The notes: generated by a model not told the origin, from the sequence alone. 64,000 bases of DNA from Ancylobacter novellus DSM 506 (GCF_000092925.1 NC_014217.1:496001-560000), one strand, 5' to 3'; positions 9,500 through 17,748 are shown, numbered from the stretch's first letter. Numbers and translations are program-made.

Positions 9500-10191
9500 C
9501 CGCCCGCCTCCACGAAGGCGCGGTAGGCGGTGATCACCGCCTCCGGCGCGCCGTCCATCGCCACCTTGCCCTCATGCAACCAGATCACCCGGTCGTAGCC
9601 TGCGAAGGCGTCGAGTTCGTGGGCGATGAGGATGACCTGCTGCGGCAGGCCGGCGATCAGCGCCTCAAGCCGGCGGCGGGTGGGCAGGTCGAGGCTGGAG
9701 AAGGGTTCGTCCAGCACCAGCACGGCGGGCTGCATCACCAGCACGGCGATGATGCAGAGGAACTGTTTTTCGCCCTCGGAGAGCGCATGCACCGGCCGCT
9801 CGGCCCAGTGGTCGCGACCGAAGCGGGCGAGGGCCGGGATCGCCTCCTTGGCCGCCTCGCGGCGCGGCATGCCCGCCTGCTCGAGGCTGAAGGCGACTTC
9901 CTCGGCGACGGTCGGGAAGATGATCTGGTGGTCGGGGTTCTGGAAGATGAAGCCGACCTTGCGCGGCAGCTCGGCGGCCTTCTCCTTCGCATCGAGCCCA
10001 TGCACGACGACGCGGCCCTCGTCGGCGGTCAGAAGGCCGTTGAGCAGGCGGATGAGCGAGCTCTTGCCCGAGCCGTTATTGCCGATCAGGCCGATGCGCC
10101 GCTCGGAGAGGTCGAGGCTGACGGAATCGAGCACCACCCGCCCGCCGCGGCGCAGGGTGACGTTTTCGAGGAGGAGGGAGTCTCCATGCAA
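9496..10191 (-). CDS. bioM: Biotin ECF transporter ATP-binding component BioM
   Basis: 231 residues if started at TTG 10191, chosen because AAAGGAGGG precedes it at 8 bases and because the longer frame from 10326 is a translation of an intergenic repeat. Walker A is GNNGSGKSS at about 37-45, the Q-loop FQNPDHQIIFP is typical of EcfA-type ATPases, the signature is LSEGEKQ (variant of LSGGQ) and Walker B is VLVLDEP. The switch histidine is in LIAHELDAF. It powers BioN/BioY in the inner membrane. No BioR-type palindrome (TTATnnATAA) was seen upstream. The family call is firm; the TTG start is inferred. Confidence 0.9.
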   Translation of the reverse strand: MHGDSLLLENVTLRRGGRVVLDSVSLDLSERRIGLIGNNGSGKSSLIRLLNGLLTADEGRVVVHGLDAKEKAAELPRKVGFIFQNPDHQIIFPTVAEEVAFSLEQAGMPRREAAKEAIPALARFGRDHWAERPVHALSEGEKQFLCIIAVLVMQPAVLVLDEPFSSLDLPTRRRLEALIAGLPQQVILIAHELDAFAGYDRVIWLHEGKVAMDGAPEAVITAYRAFVEAGG

Positions 10192-10208
10192 GCCGCTACC
10201 CTCCTTTG
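10189..10208 (-). promoter_or_regulatory. Ribosome-binding site deciding a TTG start for bioM
   Basis: On the minus strand AAAGGAGGG lies 8 bases before TTG at 10191. An ATG at 10187 is out of frame, and the in-frame upstream starts would place the repeat unit 10212-10292 inside the protein. Confidence 0.6.
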
Positions 10209-10211
10209 CGA

Positions 10212-10292
10212 CGTCATGGCCGGGCTTGGCCCGGCCATCCACGCCTTCATCGGGCAAAGGCGTGGATCCCCGGGCCAGGCCCGGGGATGACG
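10212..10292. repeat. Intergenic palindromic repeat, copy 2
   Basis: Two hairpins with loops CTT and CAG: one centred near 10227 with GGCCGGG/CCCGGCC arms and one near 10277 with CCCCGGGCC/GGCCCGGGG arms. The outer CGTCAT/ATGACG arms match copies 1 and 3. It sits directly upstream of bioM, after the aldo/keto reductase stop, so it would be in the 5' leader of the biotin operon if the transcript begins upstream. Confidence 0.85.
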
Positions 10293-10322
10293 GTGTTCCA
10301 GGCGGCGACCGGTGCGTGATCG

Positions 10323-11156
10323 TCACAGCATCTCCAGCGAGCGCTTCCGGCTCGGCGGCGGGAAGGCGGCGTCGAGCGCGGCGAGGTCGTCATTGTCGAG
10401 CTTGATGTCGCGCGCGCCGGCATTCTCGCGCATGTGCTCGGGGCGCGAGGCCTTGGGGATGACGATGTTGTTCGGGCTGCGCAGCACCCAGGCGAGCGCG
10501 ACCTGGAAGGGCTTCGCGCCGTGCTTGGCGGCGATCTGCGCCAGCACGCCGCTCGTCTTGATGCGCCCCTGCTCGATCGGGCTGTAGGCCATGAGCGGGA
10601 TTTCCTGCTCCTCCAACCAGGGCAGCAGGTCATATTCCGGCCCGCGCCTCGTGAGGTTGTAGAGCACCTGGTTGACCGCGCAGCCCTCGCCGCCGGGGGT
10701 CTCGTAGAGCTCGTTCATGTCGTCGGTGTCGAAGTTCGACACGCCCCAGTGGCGGATCTTGCCCTGGCTCTTGAGGTGCTCGAAGCCGATGATGGTCTCG
10801 GCCAGCGGCACGCCGCCGCGCCAATGGAGCAGGTAAAGATCGAGATGGTCGGTCTTCAGCCGCTTCAGGCTGCGCTCGCAGGCGGCGACGACGCCGGCGC
10901 GGCTGGCATTGTGCGGATAGACCTTGGAGACGAGGAACACCTTGTCGCGCAGCCCGGCCAGCGCCTCGCCGAGGAAGGTCTCGCAGGCGCCCTCGCCATA
11001 CATCTCGGCGGTGTCGACCAGCGTCAGGCCGAGCTCGACGCCGAGACGGACCGATTCGGTCTCCTCCTTCCGCGCGGCGGGGCGCTCGCCCATCATCCAT
11101 GTACCGATGCCGAGAGCGGGAACCCGCGTCCCGCCGGGAAGAACCACTCTGCTCAT
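10323..11156 (-). CDS. Aldo/keto reductase
   Basis: 277 residues from ATG 11156, chosen because the family begins near MSRVVLPGGTRVPALGIGTW; the frame is open to 11192. Catalytic residues are Asp and Tyr in VDTAEMYGEG, Lys in VSKVYP and His in YLLHWRG. The late NADP-binding block reads IPKASRPEH. It belongs to the same type as E. coli YeaE/YdhF-like cytoplasmic reductases reducing small aldehydes or methylglyoxal. It lies 132 bases upstream of bioM on the same strand and diverges from nadQ, 123 bases away. No specific substrate can be assigned. Confidence 0.9.
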   Translation of the reverse strand: MSRVVLPGGTRVPALGIGTWMMGERPAARKEETESVRLGVELGLTLVDTAEMYGEGACETFLGEALAGLRDKVFLVSKVYPHNASRAGVVAACERSLKRLKTDHLDLYLLHWRGGVPLAETIIGFEHLKSQGKIRHWGVSNFDTDDMNELYETPGGEGCAVNQVLYNLTRRGPEYDLLPWLEEQEIPLMAYSPIEQGRIKTSGVLAQIAAKHGAKPFQVALAWVLRSPNNIVIPKASRPEHMRENAGARDIKLDNDDLAALDAAFPPPSRKRSLEML

Positions 11157-11278
11157 CGTCGACCTCCACAGCTTGATGAGGCGGATTGCCATTCCCGGCG
11201 CCCCGGCGCAAGCGGCGCGCTCTGCGCCATGCTATTCTCCGCGCACGCACGCCAGAACACCGCCATCGCCCGGAACCC

Positions 11279-12274
11279 ATGTCCGCGACGCCGCTCACCC
11301 GTCCGACCGCCGACGCCGACCTGCCCGATGCGCCCGAGCCCGGGCTCGCCATCGGCCTGTCGGCGGTGATCGTCGCGGTGACCGGCGACGACCCCAAGGT
11401 GCTGACCATCCGCCATGGCGACGGCCGGGATTCGCTGCCCTCCGGCCCGCTGGAGCGCGGCCACCGCACGCTGGAGGTGGGGCTGCGAAGCTGGGTGGAG
11501 CGGCAGACGCTGCAGGAGCTCGGCTATGTCGAGCAGCTCTACACCTTCGGCGACCGCGACCGCGGCGAGGACGGCGGTCGCGCGCTCTCGCTGGCCTATC
11601 TCGCTCTGGTGCGCGAGGCGCGCCCGGCCGGCGACACGGAGGCCGCCTGGCAGAGCTGGTACCGCTATTTCCCGTGGGAGGACTGGCGCGGCGGCCGGCC
11701 GGCGGTGCTCGACAGCCTGGAACACGGGCTGCGCGCCTGGGCGGCGGGGGCGGCGAGCTCGCGCATGGGCGAGATCCGCGCCGAGCGCATCGCGTTGTGC
11801 TTCGGCGGCATGGGCGGCAACGAGGCGGGCTGGAACGAGGAGCGGGTGCTGGAGCGCTACGAGCTGCTCTACGAGGCCGGCCTCGTCGCCGAGGCGCTGC
11901 GCGAGCGCGGCTCCGAGCGCGCGGCGTCCGGCCCCTCCGGCGTCGAGATGCGCGAGGACCACCGGCGCATGCTGGCGCTCGCCATCGCCCGACTGCGCGG
12001 CAAGATCAAATACCGCCCCGTGGTGTTCGAGGTGATGCCGCCGAGCTTCACGCTCGGCCAGCTCCAGCGCACGGTGGAGGCGCTCTCCGGCGCGCGGCTG
12101 CACAAGCAGAATTTCCGCCGGCTGGTGGAGCAGCAGCGCCTGGTCGAGGAGACCGGCGAGACCACCGCCGAGACCGGCGGCCGGCCGGCTCGCCTCGTGC
12201 GCTTCCGCCGCGAGGTGCTGCTGGAGCGCCCCGCGCCGGGCGTGCGCCTGCCCGGCGGCTTCGGGCGGCGGTGA
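11279..12274 (+). CDS. nadQ: NAD biosynthesis regulator NadQ (Nudix-like plus winged helix)
   Basis: 331 residues from ATG 11279. The N-terminal two thirds resemble a Nudix-type fold (VIVAVTGDDPKVLTIR, then SLPSGPLERGHRTLEVGLRSW across about 35-75) but lack a proper Nudix catalytic box, as expected for a sensor. The C-terminal part (about 235-325) is the winged helix with KIKYRPVVFEVMPPSFTLGQLQ. This is the COG4111-type family called NadQ in alphaproteobacteria, which controls nadABC. The nadABC genes follow 600 bases downstream behind two matching palindromes, in agreement with that role. The stop abuts the convergent GNAT gene with no gap. Confidence 0.85.
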   Translation: MSATPLTRPTADADLPDAPEPGLAIGLSAVIVAVTGDDPKVLTIRHGDGRDSLPSGPLERGHRTLEVGLRSWVERQTLQELGYVEQLYTFGDRDRGEDGGRALSLAYLALVREARPAGDTEAAWQSWYRYFPWEDWRGGRPAVLDSLEHGLRAWAAGAASSRMGEIRAERIALCFGGMGGNEAGWNEERVLERYELLYEAGLVAEALRERGSERAASGPSGVEMREDHRRMLALAIARLRGKIKYRPVVFEVMPPSFTLGQLQRTVEALSGARLHKQNFRRLVEQQRLVEETGETTAETGGRPARLVRFRREVLLERPAPGVRLPGGFGRR

Positions 12275-12700
12275 CTATTCCCGCCCGTCCAGCCATTTCG
12301 ACATGACGACGCGCGGGGCGATCTCGAAGCCGAGATTCTCGTAGAAGGAGACGACGCGCGTGTTGGTCTCGCGCACGAGGAGCTGCAGCTTCACCACGCC
12401 GCGCGCCTTCAGCCACTCCTCGCCGGCGGCGACGATTTGCGCGCCGATGCCCTTGCCCTGCAGCGCCGGGGCGACGGCGACGTAGTAGAGCCAGCCGCGG
12501 TGGCCGTCATGGCCGACCATCACCGTCGCCACCACGCGGCCATCCTGGCGCGCCACCAGCACGTCGGACGCCTCGCGGCCGAGAGCGAAGCGGAAATCGG
12601 CGGCGGGGTCGTTATAGGGCACGGTCAACCCGCATTCCCGCCACAGCGCAGCGACGGCTTCCTCCTCCGCGGCGAGGGCCGGCTCCAGCGTCAAATCCAT
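12275..12700 (-). CDS. GNAT-family N-acetyltransferase
   Basis: 141 residues from ATG 12700, chosen to match the family and an upstream AGGAG; the frame is open to 12802. The acetyl-CoA binding motif is APALQGKGIGAQIV (about 75-88), followed by FYENLGFE. It resembles YpeA-type acetyltransferases of unknown substrate. It is wedged between nadQ and nadA and transcribed away from nadA, so the nadA promoter region may be shared. Its stop touches the nadQ stop. Confidence 0.88.
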   Translation of the reverse strand: MDLTLEPALAAEEEAVAALWRECGLTVPYNDPAADFRFALGREASDVLVARQDGRVVATVMVGHDGHRGWLYYVAVAPALQGKGIGAQIVAAGEEWLKARGVVKLQLLVRETNTRVVSFYENLGFEIAPRVVMSKWLDGRE

Positions 12701-12772
12701 GATCTGCAAAGACTCCTGCGTGCATGTCGGATTCGGAGCCGCAGAAATCGCCATGCTCTTTGTGACAGCCTG

Positions 12773-12802
12773 TTGACAGCGACTTATACTCAGTCCTAGC
12801 AT
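12773..12802 (+). promoter_or_regulatory. Candidate nadA promoter (-35 TTGACA, -10 TAGCAT)
   Basis: TTGACA at 12773-12778 and TAGCAT at 12797-12802 are separated by 18 bases, 78 bases before the nadA start. The -10 element lies within the first candidate NadQ operator (12785-12803), so binding there would block RNA polymerase. Confidence 0.55.
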
Positions 12803-12803
12803 A
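12785..12803. promoter_or_regulatory. Candidate NadQ operator 1
   Basis: The 19-base site reads TATACTC-N5-TAGCATA, an imperfect inverted repeat. The same arrangement, TATACTC-N5-GAGCATA, recurs 64 bases downstream. Both stand before nadA, next to nadQ. The sites are seen directly; assignment to NadQ is inference from position and known co-regulation. Confidence 0.6.
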
Positions 12804-12848
12804 ACCCCGAAATGCCGGGCTCGTAGCCCGGTCTTCTTTGGCCTTAGA

Positions 12849-12867
12849 TATACTCAAAAAGAGCATA
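12849..12867. promoter_or_regulatory. Candidate NadQ operator 2
   Basis: TATACTC-AAAAA-GAGCATA is an inverted repeat with six of seven arm positions paired. It lies between the candidate -10 element and the nadA ribosome-binding site GGGAGG at 12869-12874, so it would be in the transcribed leader. It matches operator 1 in sequence and spacing. Confidence 0.65.
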
Positions 12868-12879
12868 AGGGAGGATGCG

Positions 12880-13950
12880 ATGCTGGATCTCGACGTCGCC
12901 GCCCGCATGGGAACCACTGAGGATTTCGCCCCCGACCTGGCGCCCGCCAACGCGCCTTCCAGTCCCAGTGCCTTGCCGCTGGCGCATCTCTATGAGCGCG
13001 TGTCGAAGCACGTCACCCCGGCCGAATGGCCGCTGATCGTGCGCGACGTCGAGGCGATCGAGAGGCTGAAGAAGCAGCGCAATGCCGTGGTGCTCGGCCA
13101 CAACTACCAGGCGCCGGAAATCTTCAACACGGTGGCCGACATCGTCGGCGATAGCCTCGCGCTCGCCCGCGAGGCTGTGACGGTCGATGCCGACGTCATC
13201 GTCATGGCCGGTGTGCATTTCATGGCCGAGACGGCCAAGCTGCTGAACCCTTCCAAGATCGTGCTGATGCCGGACATGGAAGCGGGCTGCTCGCTCGCCG
13301 AGAGCATCACTGCGGAGGATATCCGCCTGCTGCGCCAGCGTTATCCGGGCGTGCCGGTGGTCACCTATGTCAACACCTCGGCCGAGGTGAAGGCCGAGAG
13401 CGACTATTGCTGCACCTCCGGCAATGCCGTGAAGGTGGTGCGCGCCGTGGCGAAGGAATGGGGCGTCAACCGCATCCTCATGCTGCCGGACGAGTACCTC
13501 GCCCGCAACGTGCAGAAGGAAGTGCCGGAGATCGAGCTTATCGCCTGGAAGGGCCATTGCGAGGTGCATGAGCGCTTCACCCCGCAGGACATTCGCGACC
13601 TGCGCGAGAACCATCCCGGCGTCGTGGTGCTGGCGCACCCCGAATGCCCGCCGGAGGTGGTGGCGGCGGCCGACTATGCGGGCTCCACGGCCGGCATGGC
13701 CGACTATGTGCGCGACGAGAAACCGGCGCGGGTGGTGCTGATCACTGAATGCTCCATGGCCGACAATGTCGCGGTGAACCATCCCGACGTCGAGTTCGTG
13801 CGGCCCTGCAATCTGTGCCCGCATATGCGCCGGATCACTCTGCCGAACATCCGCCGGGCGCTGGAGACCATGGGCCACCAGGTCGAGATCGACCCGGCCG
13901 TGGCCGACCGCGCGCGCCTTGCCGTCGAGCGCATGCTCGCCATCCGCTGA
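12880..13950 (+). CDS. nadA: Quinolinate synthase A
   Basis: 356 residues from ATG 12880, which has AAGGGAGG five bases upstream; an upstream in-frame ATG at 12838 overlaps the operator and is rejected. NadA condenses iminoaspartate with dihydroxyacetone phosphate to quinolinate using a [4Fe-4S] cluster. Visible family blocks include VVLGHNYQAPE, MPDMEAGCSLAES, YVNTSAEVKAESDYCCTSGNA, GHCEVHERF, TECSM and PCNLCPHM, which together supply the conserved cysteines. It is the first gene of a nadA-nadB-nadC operon. Confidence 0.97.
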   Translation: MLDLDVAARMGTTEDFAPDLAPANAPSSPSALPLAHLYERVSKHVTPAEWPLIVRDVEAIERLKKQRNAVVLGHNYQAPEIFNTVADIVGDSLALAREAVTVDADVIVMAGVHFMAETAKLLNPSKIVLMPDMEAGCSLAESITAEDIRLLRQRYPGVPVVTYVNTSAEVKAESDYCCTSGNAVKVVRAVAKEWGVNRILMLPDEYLARNVQKEVPEIELIAWKGHCEVHERFTPQDIRDLRENHPGVVVLAHPECPPEVVAAADYAGSTAGMADYVRDEKPARVVLITECSMADNVAVNHPDVEFVRPCNLCPHMRRITLPNIRRALETMGHQVEIDPAVADRARLAVERMLAIR

Positions 13951-13968
13951 AGGCAGAGGATCGCTGCG

Positions 13969-15477
13969 TTGAGCCATTCGCCTGAGAACATCGTCGTGGT
14001 CGGCGGCGGCGTCGCCGGCCTCGCCACCGCGCTGCGGCTCGCGCCCATGAAGGTGACGCTCGTCGTCGCCTCGCCGCTCGGCAGCGACGCCGCCACCGGC
14101 TGGGCGCAGGGCGGCATCGCCGCCGCCATCGGCGACGACGACCGGCCGGACTTCCACGCCATCGACACGCTGACCGCTGGCGCGGGCCTGTCCGAGCCGC
14201 ATGTCGCCCGCCGCGTCGCGGCCGCGGCGCCGGAGGCTATCGACTGGCTGGTCGGCCTCGGCACGCCCTTCGACCGCAATGCCAATGGCAGCCTCGCCCT
14301 CGGGCTGGAGGCCGCGCATTCGCGCCGGCGCATCGTCCATGCCGATGGCGACGGCACCGGCCGTGTGGTGCTGGAGACGCTGGCGAAGGCCGCGCGCGCC
14401 TGCCCCTCCATCCAGGTGATCGAGGCCGTGCGCGCCACCGAGCTGCTGCTCACTGAGGGCCGCGTCGCCGGCGTCGCGGTGCGCGACCGCGAGGGCCGGG
14501 TGACGGCGCTCGCCGCTCGCGCGGTCGTGCTGGCGACCGGCGGACTGGGCGGGCTCTATGCGTCGACCACCAACCCGCTCGGCGCGGTCGGCTCCGGCCT
14601 CGCTCTGGCCGCGAGGGCCGGCGCCGCCTTGCGCGACATGGAGTTCGTGCAGTTCCACCCGACCGCCATTGCCGCAGGTGCGGATCCCATGCCGCTCGCC
14701 ACCGAGGCGTTGCGCGGGGAGGGGGCGAAGCTGCTCAACGCGCGCGGCGAGCGCTTCATGGCCGAGGTGCCGGGGCAGGAACTAGCGCCGCGCGACGTCG
14801 TCGCCCGTGCCATCTTCGCGCAGATCGCACAGGGACATGGCGTGGTTCTGGACGCGCGGCTGAAGGACGTCGAGCGCCGCTTCCCCGGCGTGGTGGCGCT
14901 GTGCCGCGCCAACGGGCTCGACCCGGCGCGCGCGCCGATCCCGGTGCGGCCGGCGGCGCATTACCATATGGGCGGGATCAAGGTGGATGATGCCGGCCGC
15001 TCGACCGTGCCGGGCCTGTGGGCCTGCGGTGAGGTCGCCTCGACCGGGCTGCACGGCGCCAACCGCCTCGCCAGCAACTCGCTGCTGGAGGCGCTCGCCT
15101 ATGCGCAGTGGATCGCCGCCGACATTGCGGGTGAGGAGGCGGCGCACTCCGCCGTTCCGGCGCCCGTGAGCCCTCGCGCGCCCTCGCCGGCTCGGGCCGA
15201 GATCCGCGCGCTGATGGACCTCAAGGTCGGGGTGGTGCGCGACGCCGCGAATCTGGAAGCCGCCGCGCGTTGGCTCGGCGAGCTGGCGGACCGCCATGAC
15301 GACGACCCGTCGCTGGTGGCGCTGATGGTAACCGAGGCGGCCTTGCGGCGCGAGGAGAGCCGGGGTGGACATTTCCGCGCCGACTATCCCTTGCCGGCGA
15401 CGCTGGCCCGCCATTCCGAGACCACGCTCGACGCCCTCGACCGCCGCGAGGCCGGCGAGGTGCGGCGGGTGGCCTAG
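13969..15477 (+). CDS. nadB: L-aspartate oxidase
   Basis: 502 residues from a TTG start at 13969 with AGAGGA upstream; no in-frame ATG fits before the FAD fold. FAD motif VVVGGGVAGLATALRLA (about 8-24) and the flavin/active-site blocks GWAQGGIAAAIG, FVQFHPTAIA and GEVASTGLHGANRLASNS are typical of the succinate dehydrogenase-like flavoprotein family. NadB oxidises L-aspartate to iminoaspartate, the substrate of NadA. It sits 18 bases after nadA and 15 before nadC. Confidence 0.95.
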   Translation: MSHSPENIVVVGGGVAGLATALRLAPMKVTLVVASPLGSDAATGWAQGGIAAAIGDDDRPDFHAIDTLTAGAGLSEPHVARRVAAAAPEAIDWLVGLGTPFDRNANGSLALGLEAAHSRRRIVHADGDGTGRVVLETLAKAARACPSIQVIEAVRATELLLTEGRVAGVAVRDREGRVTALAARAVVLATGGLGGLYASTTNPLGAVGSGLALAARAGAALRDMEFVQFHPTAIAAGADPMPLATEALRGEGAKLLNARGERFMAEVPGQELAPRDVVARAIFAQIAQGHGVVLDARLKDVERRFPGVVALCRANGLDPARAPIPVRPAAHYHMGGIKVDDAGRSTVPGLWACGEVASTGLHGANRLASNSLLEALAYAQWIAADIAGEEAAHSAVPAPVSPRAPSPARAEIRALMDLKVGVVRDAANLEAAARWLGELADRHDDDPSLVALMVTEAALRREESRGGHFRADYPLPATLARHSETTLDALDRREAGEVRRVA

Positions 15478-15492
15478 CGCGAAAGAACCAGA

Positions 15493-16350
15493 ATGACCCT
15501 CCCCCCTCTTCCCCGCCTGCTGGTCGAGCCGGTCGTGCGCGCCGCGCTGCTGGAGGACCTTGGCCGCGCCGGCGACGTGACGACCGATTCCGTCATCCCC
15601 GTGGAAGCCCGCTTCGACGCGGTGATCGCCTCGCGCCAGACCGGCGTCATCGCCGGCATCGACGCGGCGGTGATCGCCTTCGAGCTGATCGATCCGAGTC
15701 TTAGCATCGTCGTCGAGCGCCGCGACGGGACGAGCGTCGGGCCGGGCGACGTGGTGATGCGGCTTAACGGTTCGGCGCGTGCCATCCTCACCGCCGAGCG
15801 GGTGGCGCTCAACATCGCCTGCCGCATGTCGGGGGTGGCCACCGCCACCGCCGGCCTGGTCGAGATCGCCCGCCAGCACGGCAAGGCGCACATCGTCTGC
15901 ACCCGCAAGACCACGCCGGGCCTGCGCGCGCTGGAGAAGCACGCGGTGAAGGCGGGCGGTGGCTCCAACCACCGCTTCGGCCTCGACGACGCGGTGCTGA
16001 TCAAGGACAACCACATCGCGGTCGCCGGCGGCGTCGCGCCGGCCATCCGCGCCGCCAAGGCCAATGCCGGCCACATGGTGAAGATCGAGGTCGAGGTCGA
16101 CACCCTCAACCAGCTCGAGGAAGCGATGGCGGAGGGCGTCGACGCGGTGCTGCTCGACAACATGACGCCGCCGGTGCTGAAGGAGGCGGTGAGCATCGTC
16201 GGCGGGCGGGCGCTGACGGAAGCTTCCGGCCGCGTCTCGCGCGAGACGGTCGGGCCGATCGCGGCGAGCGGGGTGGACCTGATCTCGGTCGGCTGGATCA
16301 CCCATTCCGCGCCGATCCTCGATCTGGGGCTGGACGCGGCGAGCGTGTGA
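15493..16350 (+). CDS. nadC: Nicotinate-nucleotide pyrophosphorylase (carboxylating)
   Basis: 285 residues, typical length. NadC converts quinolinate and PRPP to nicotinate mononucleotide. Conserved blocks are EDLGRAGDVTTDS at about 17-29, RVALNIACRMSGVAT, CTRKTTPGLRALEKHAV, GGGSNHRFGLDDAVLIKDNH (residues spanning about 154-173) and the C-terminal EASGRVSRETV and GVDLISVG. It completes the de novo quinolinate branch of NAD synthesis in this operon. Confidence 0.97.
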   Translation: MTLPPLPRLLVEPVVRAALLEDLGRAGDVTTDSVIPVEARFDAVIASRQTGVIAGIDAAVIAFELIDPSLSIVVERRDGTSVGPGDVVMRLNGSARAILTAERVALNIACRMSGVATATAGLVEIARQHGKAHIVCTRKTTPGLRALEKHAVKAGGGSNHRFGLDDAVLIKDNHIAVAGGVAPAIRAAKANAGHMVKIEVEVDTLNQLEEAMAEGVDAVLLDNMTPPVLKEAVSIVGGRALTEASGRVSRETVGPIAASGVDLISVGWITHSAPILDLGLDAASV

Positions 16351-16364
16351 GGGCGCGGGGCCGG

Positions 16365-16709
16365 CTAGGGCCGGAAGGGCAGGGGGATGGGCGCGCCGAT
16401 CGCCGTTTCCATCGTTCGCCAGACGACGCCGACGATGGCGTTCCAGACCCTCTCCATCATGACGATGGTCAGCGCCGCCAGCACCCTGACGAAGCTGTCG
16501 ATGAGGCGCGCGAGATCGTCGAGGTGAAAGCGAAACAGCTCGTCGTCGAGATCGCCGGCGAGGCGGCCGGCGCGGATCCATTCAGTCTGCTTCGCGATCT
16601 TCCTGAGCTGGCTGCGGGAAAAGCCGGCAAGGTTGCCGATGTCGGTCGCCGCGGCGCCGGATGCGGCCGTCAGGATGTCCCGCTGCAACTGCTCCATATC
16701 GATCGACAT
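16365..16709 (-). CDS. Hypothetical protein with hydrophobic C-terminal half
   Basis: 114 residues from ATG 16709. The first half is polar with SGAAATDIGNLAGFSRSQLRKIAK, and a stretch at about 68-98 is hydrophobic (FVRVLAALTIVMMERVWNAIVG). I do not recognise the family. It follows a lipoprotein gene by 13 bases on the same strand and converges on nadC. Composition looks like real protein, and the two genes probably form a small operon of unknown, envelope-related purpose. Confidence 0.6.
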   Translation of the reverse strand: MSIDMEQLQRDILTAASGAAATDIGNLAGFSRSQLRKIAKQTEWIRAGRLAGDLDDELFRFHLDDLARLIDSFVRVLAALTIVMMERVWNAIVGVVWRTMETAIGAPIPLPFRP

Positions 16710-16722
16710 CGCCGCCCGTTCC

Positions 16723-17229
16723 CTATCGCCGCAACGCGGTCTCGTAGGTGATGGCCTGCTCCATCCACGTCTCGTAGCTCTGGCGGAAACCGGGTACCTG
16801 CGCGGCCGTCAGCCCGTGCCGGGCATCCCTGTCGCGCATCTGCGCGATGAGGGCGGATACGTTGGTGAGGATGGAGGGCGTGGGCGGATCGACCACCTGC
16901 CCCGCGGACGGTCCGAAGGAAGAAGGCGGAGGCGCCGGCCGCGATTCGGCGAGCAGCCGCAGCGCGTCGAGCTGGCCGATCACCTGGGCATAGGCCGGGG
17001 CGCGGGTGGGAAAGGTGGACGCCTTGACGCCCGGCGCGACGGTCGCGAACAGCACCATGGCCTGTTCGTTCGCGCTTTCGATCCCCCTCACGATCGAGGG
17101 ATCGTATTGCGGCGCCAGCCGGAGCGCGCATCCCGCCGTTACGGCGAAGACGATGATGAACGCCATGACGCGCCACAGCGACGAGGCAAGCGGCAATGCC
17201 GGCGGTACTTTTACCCTGGCGGTGGTCAT
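16723..17229 (-). CDS. Putative lipoprotein of unknown function
   Basis: 168 residues from ATG 17229 (a GTG six codons upstream is an alternative). The N-terminus has a positively charged start, a hydrophobic run WRVMAFIIVFAVTAGC and a lipobox VTAGC, so it is probably exported and lipid-anchored at the cysteine near residue 35. The mature part shows a proline-rich stretch (RPAPPPSSFGPSAG) followed by a helical C-terminus. No family is recognised. It is paired with the small gene 13 bases downstream. Confidence 0.62.
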   Translation of the reverse strand: MTTARVKVPPALPLASSLWRVMAFIIVFAVTAGCALRLAPQYDPSIVRGIESANEQAMVLFATVAPGVKASTFPTRAPAYAQVIGQLDALRLLAESRPAPPPSSFGPSAGQVVDPPTPSILTNVSALIAQMRDRDARHGLTAAQVPGFRQSYETWMEQAITYETALRR

Positions 17230-17470
17230 TCTCCCGCTCGCCCCCACAGGCAGGATCTTACGCGCCCGGATCGACCTCCATCCGAAGCGGGGCCGTCCTC
17301 ACACCAGCACCGATCGTCTCACGAATGCCGGATAAAATCAAAAGTTGCATTATCCTTCGAAATTCTACTAAAGGCGGGCTGTCTAGCGACCTGAAAGCGG
17401 TGCCCGGCGCCGCCTCTGCCCTTGAAAAAGGCATGCTTTTGTGCGATGCATATAGCCGTCTGCTAATGGT

Positions 17471-17560
17471 TATGCGGGAGAGACCGACAGTCCTCCCGGA
17501 CATGTGTCGGCGCCGACGGAGCAACCCCCCAGGAAACTCTCAGGCACCACGGACCGCATA
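17471..17560 (+). promoter_or_regulatory. Glycine riboswitch, first aptamer
   Basis: The closing stem pairs TATGCGG (17471-17477) with CCGCATA (17554-17560). Inside are the glycine aptamer signatures GGGAGAGACC and, towards the 3' side, AACTCTCAGGCACCA with GGACCGC. This is the first of two adjacent aptamers upstream of the dadA-like gene on the same strand. Confidence 0.9.
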
Positions 17561-17567
17561 ATCAGGA

Positions 17568-17688
17568 CAATCTGGAGAGAGGCGTCGGCACCCGTCAGTG
17601 CCAGGCGTCCACCGAAGGGGAAGCCCGGGATTTCAAGGCGGCGTCGCCGTCTGTCTCGGGGCGAGCTCTCAGGTACCGCGACAGATTG
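17568..17688 (+). promoter_or_regulatory. Glycine riboswitch, second aptamer and link to expression platform
   Basis: The closing stem pairs CAATCTG (17568-17574) with CAGATTG (17682-17688), seven perfect pairs. Conserved elements are GGAGAGAGGC, ACCGAAGGGGAAGCCCGG and GCTCTCAGGTACCGCGACAG. Only seven bases separate it from aptamer 1, the usual tandem arrangement. The leader from 17689 to the start at 17749 would hold the expression platform; no T-run terminator is obvious there, so control may be at translation. Confidence 0.9.
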
Positions 17689-17748
17689 GGGACAGCCGGC
17701 TGGAACCGAAGGGGTCCAGCCTTGTGTCCTCAAGCGCGGGAGAGCCCC

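Noticed and set aside
10192..10322. BioR-type operator before bioM
   Set aside because: No TTATnnATAA palindrome was found in this region.
10192..10326. N-terminal extension of BioM frame
   Set aside because: Translates the intergenic repeat; a ribosome-binding site supports TTG 10191.
12844..14658. 604-codon open frame on the minus strand
   Set aside because: Opposite nadA and nadB; shadow frame.
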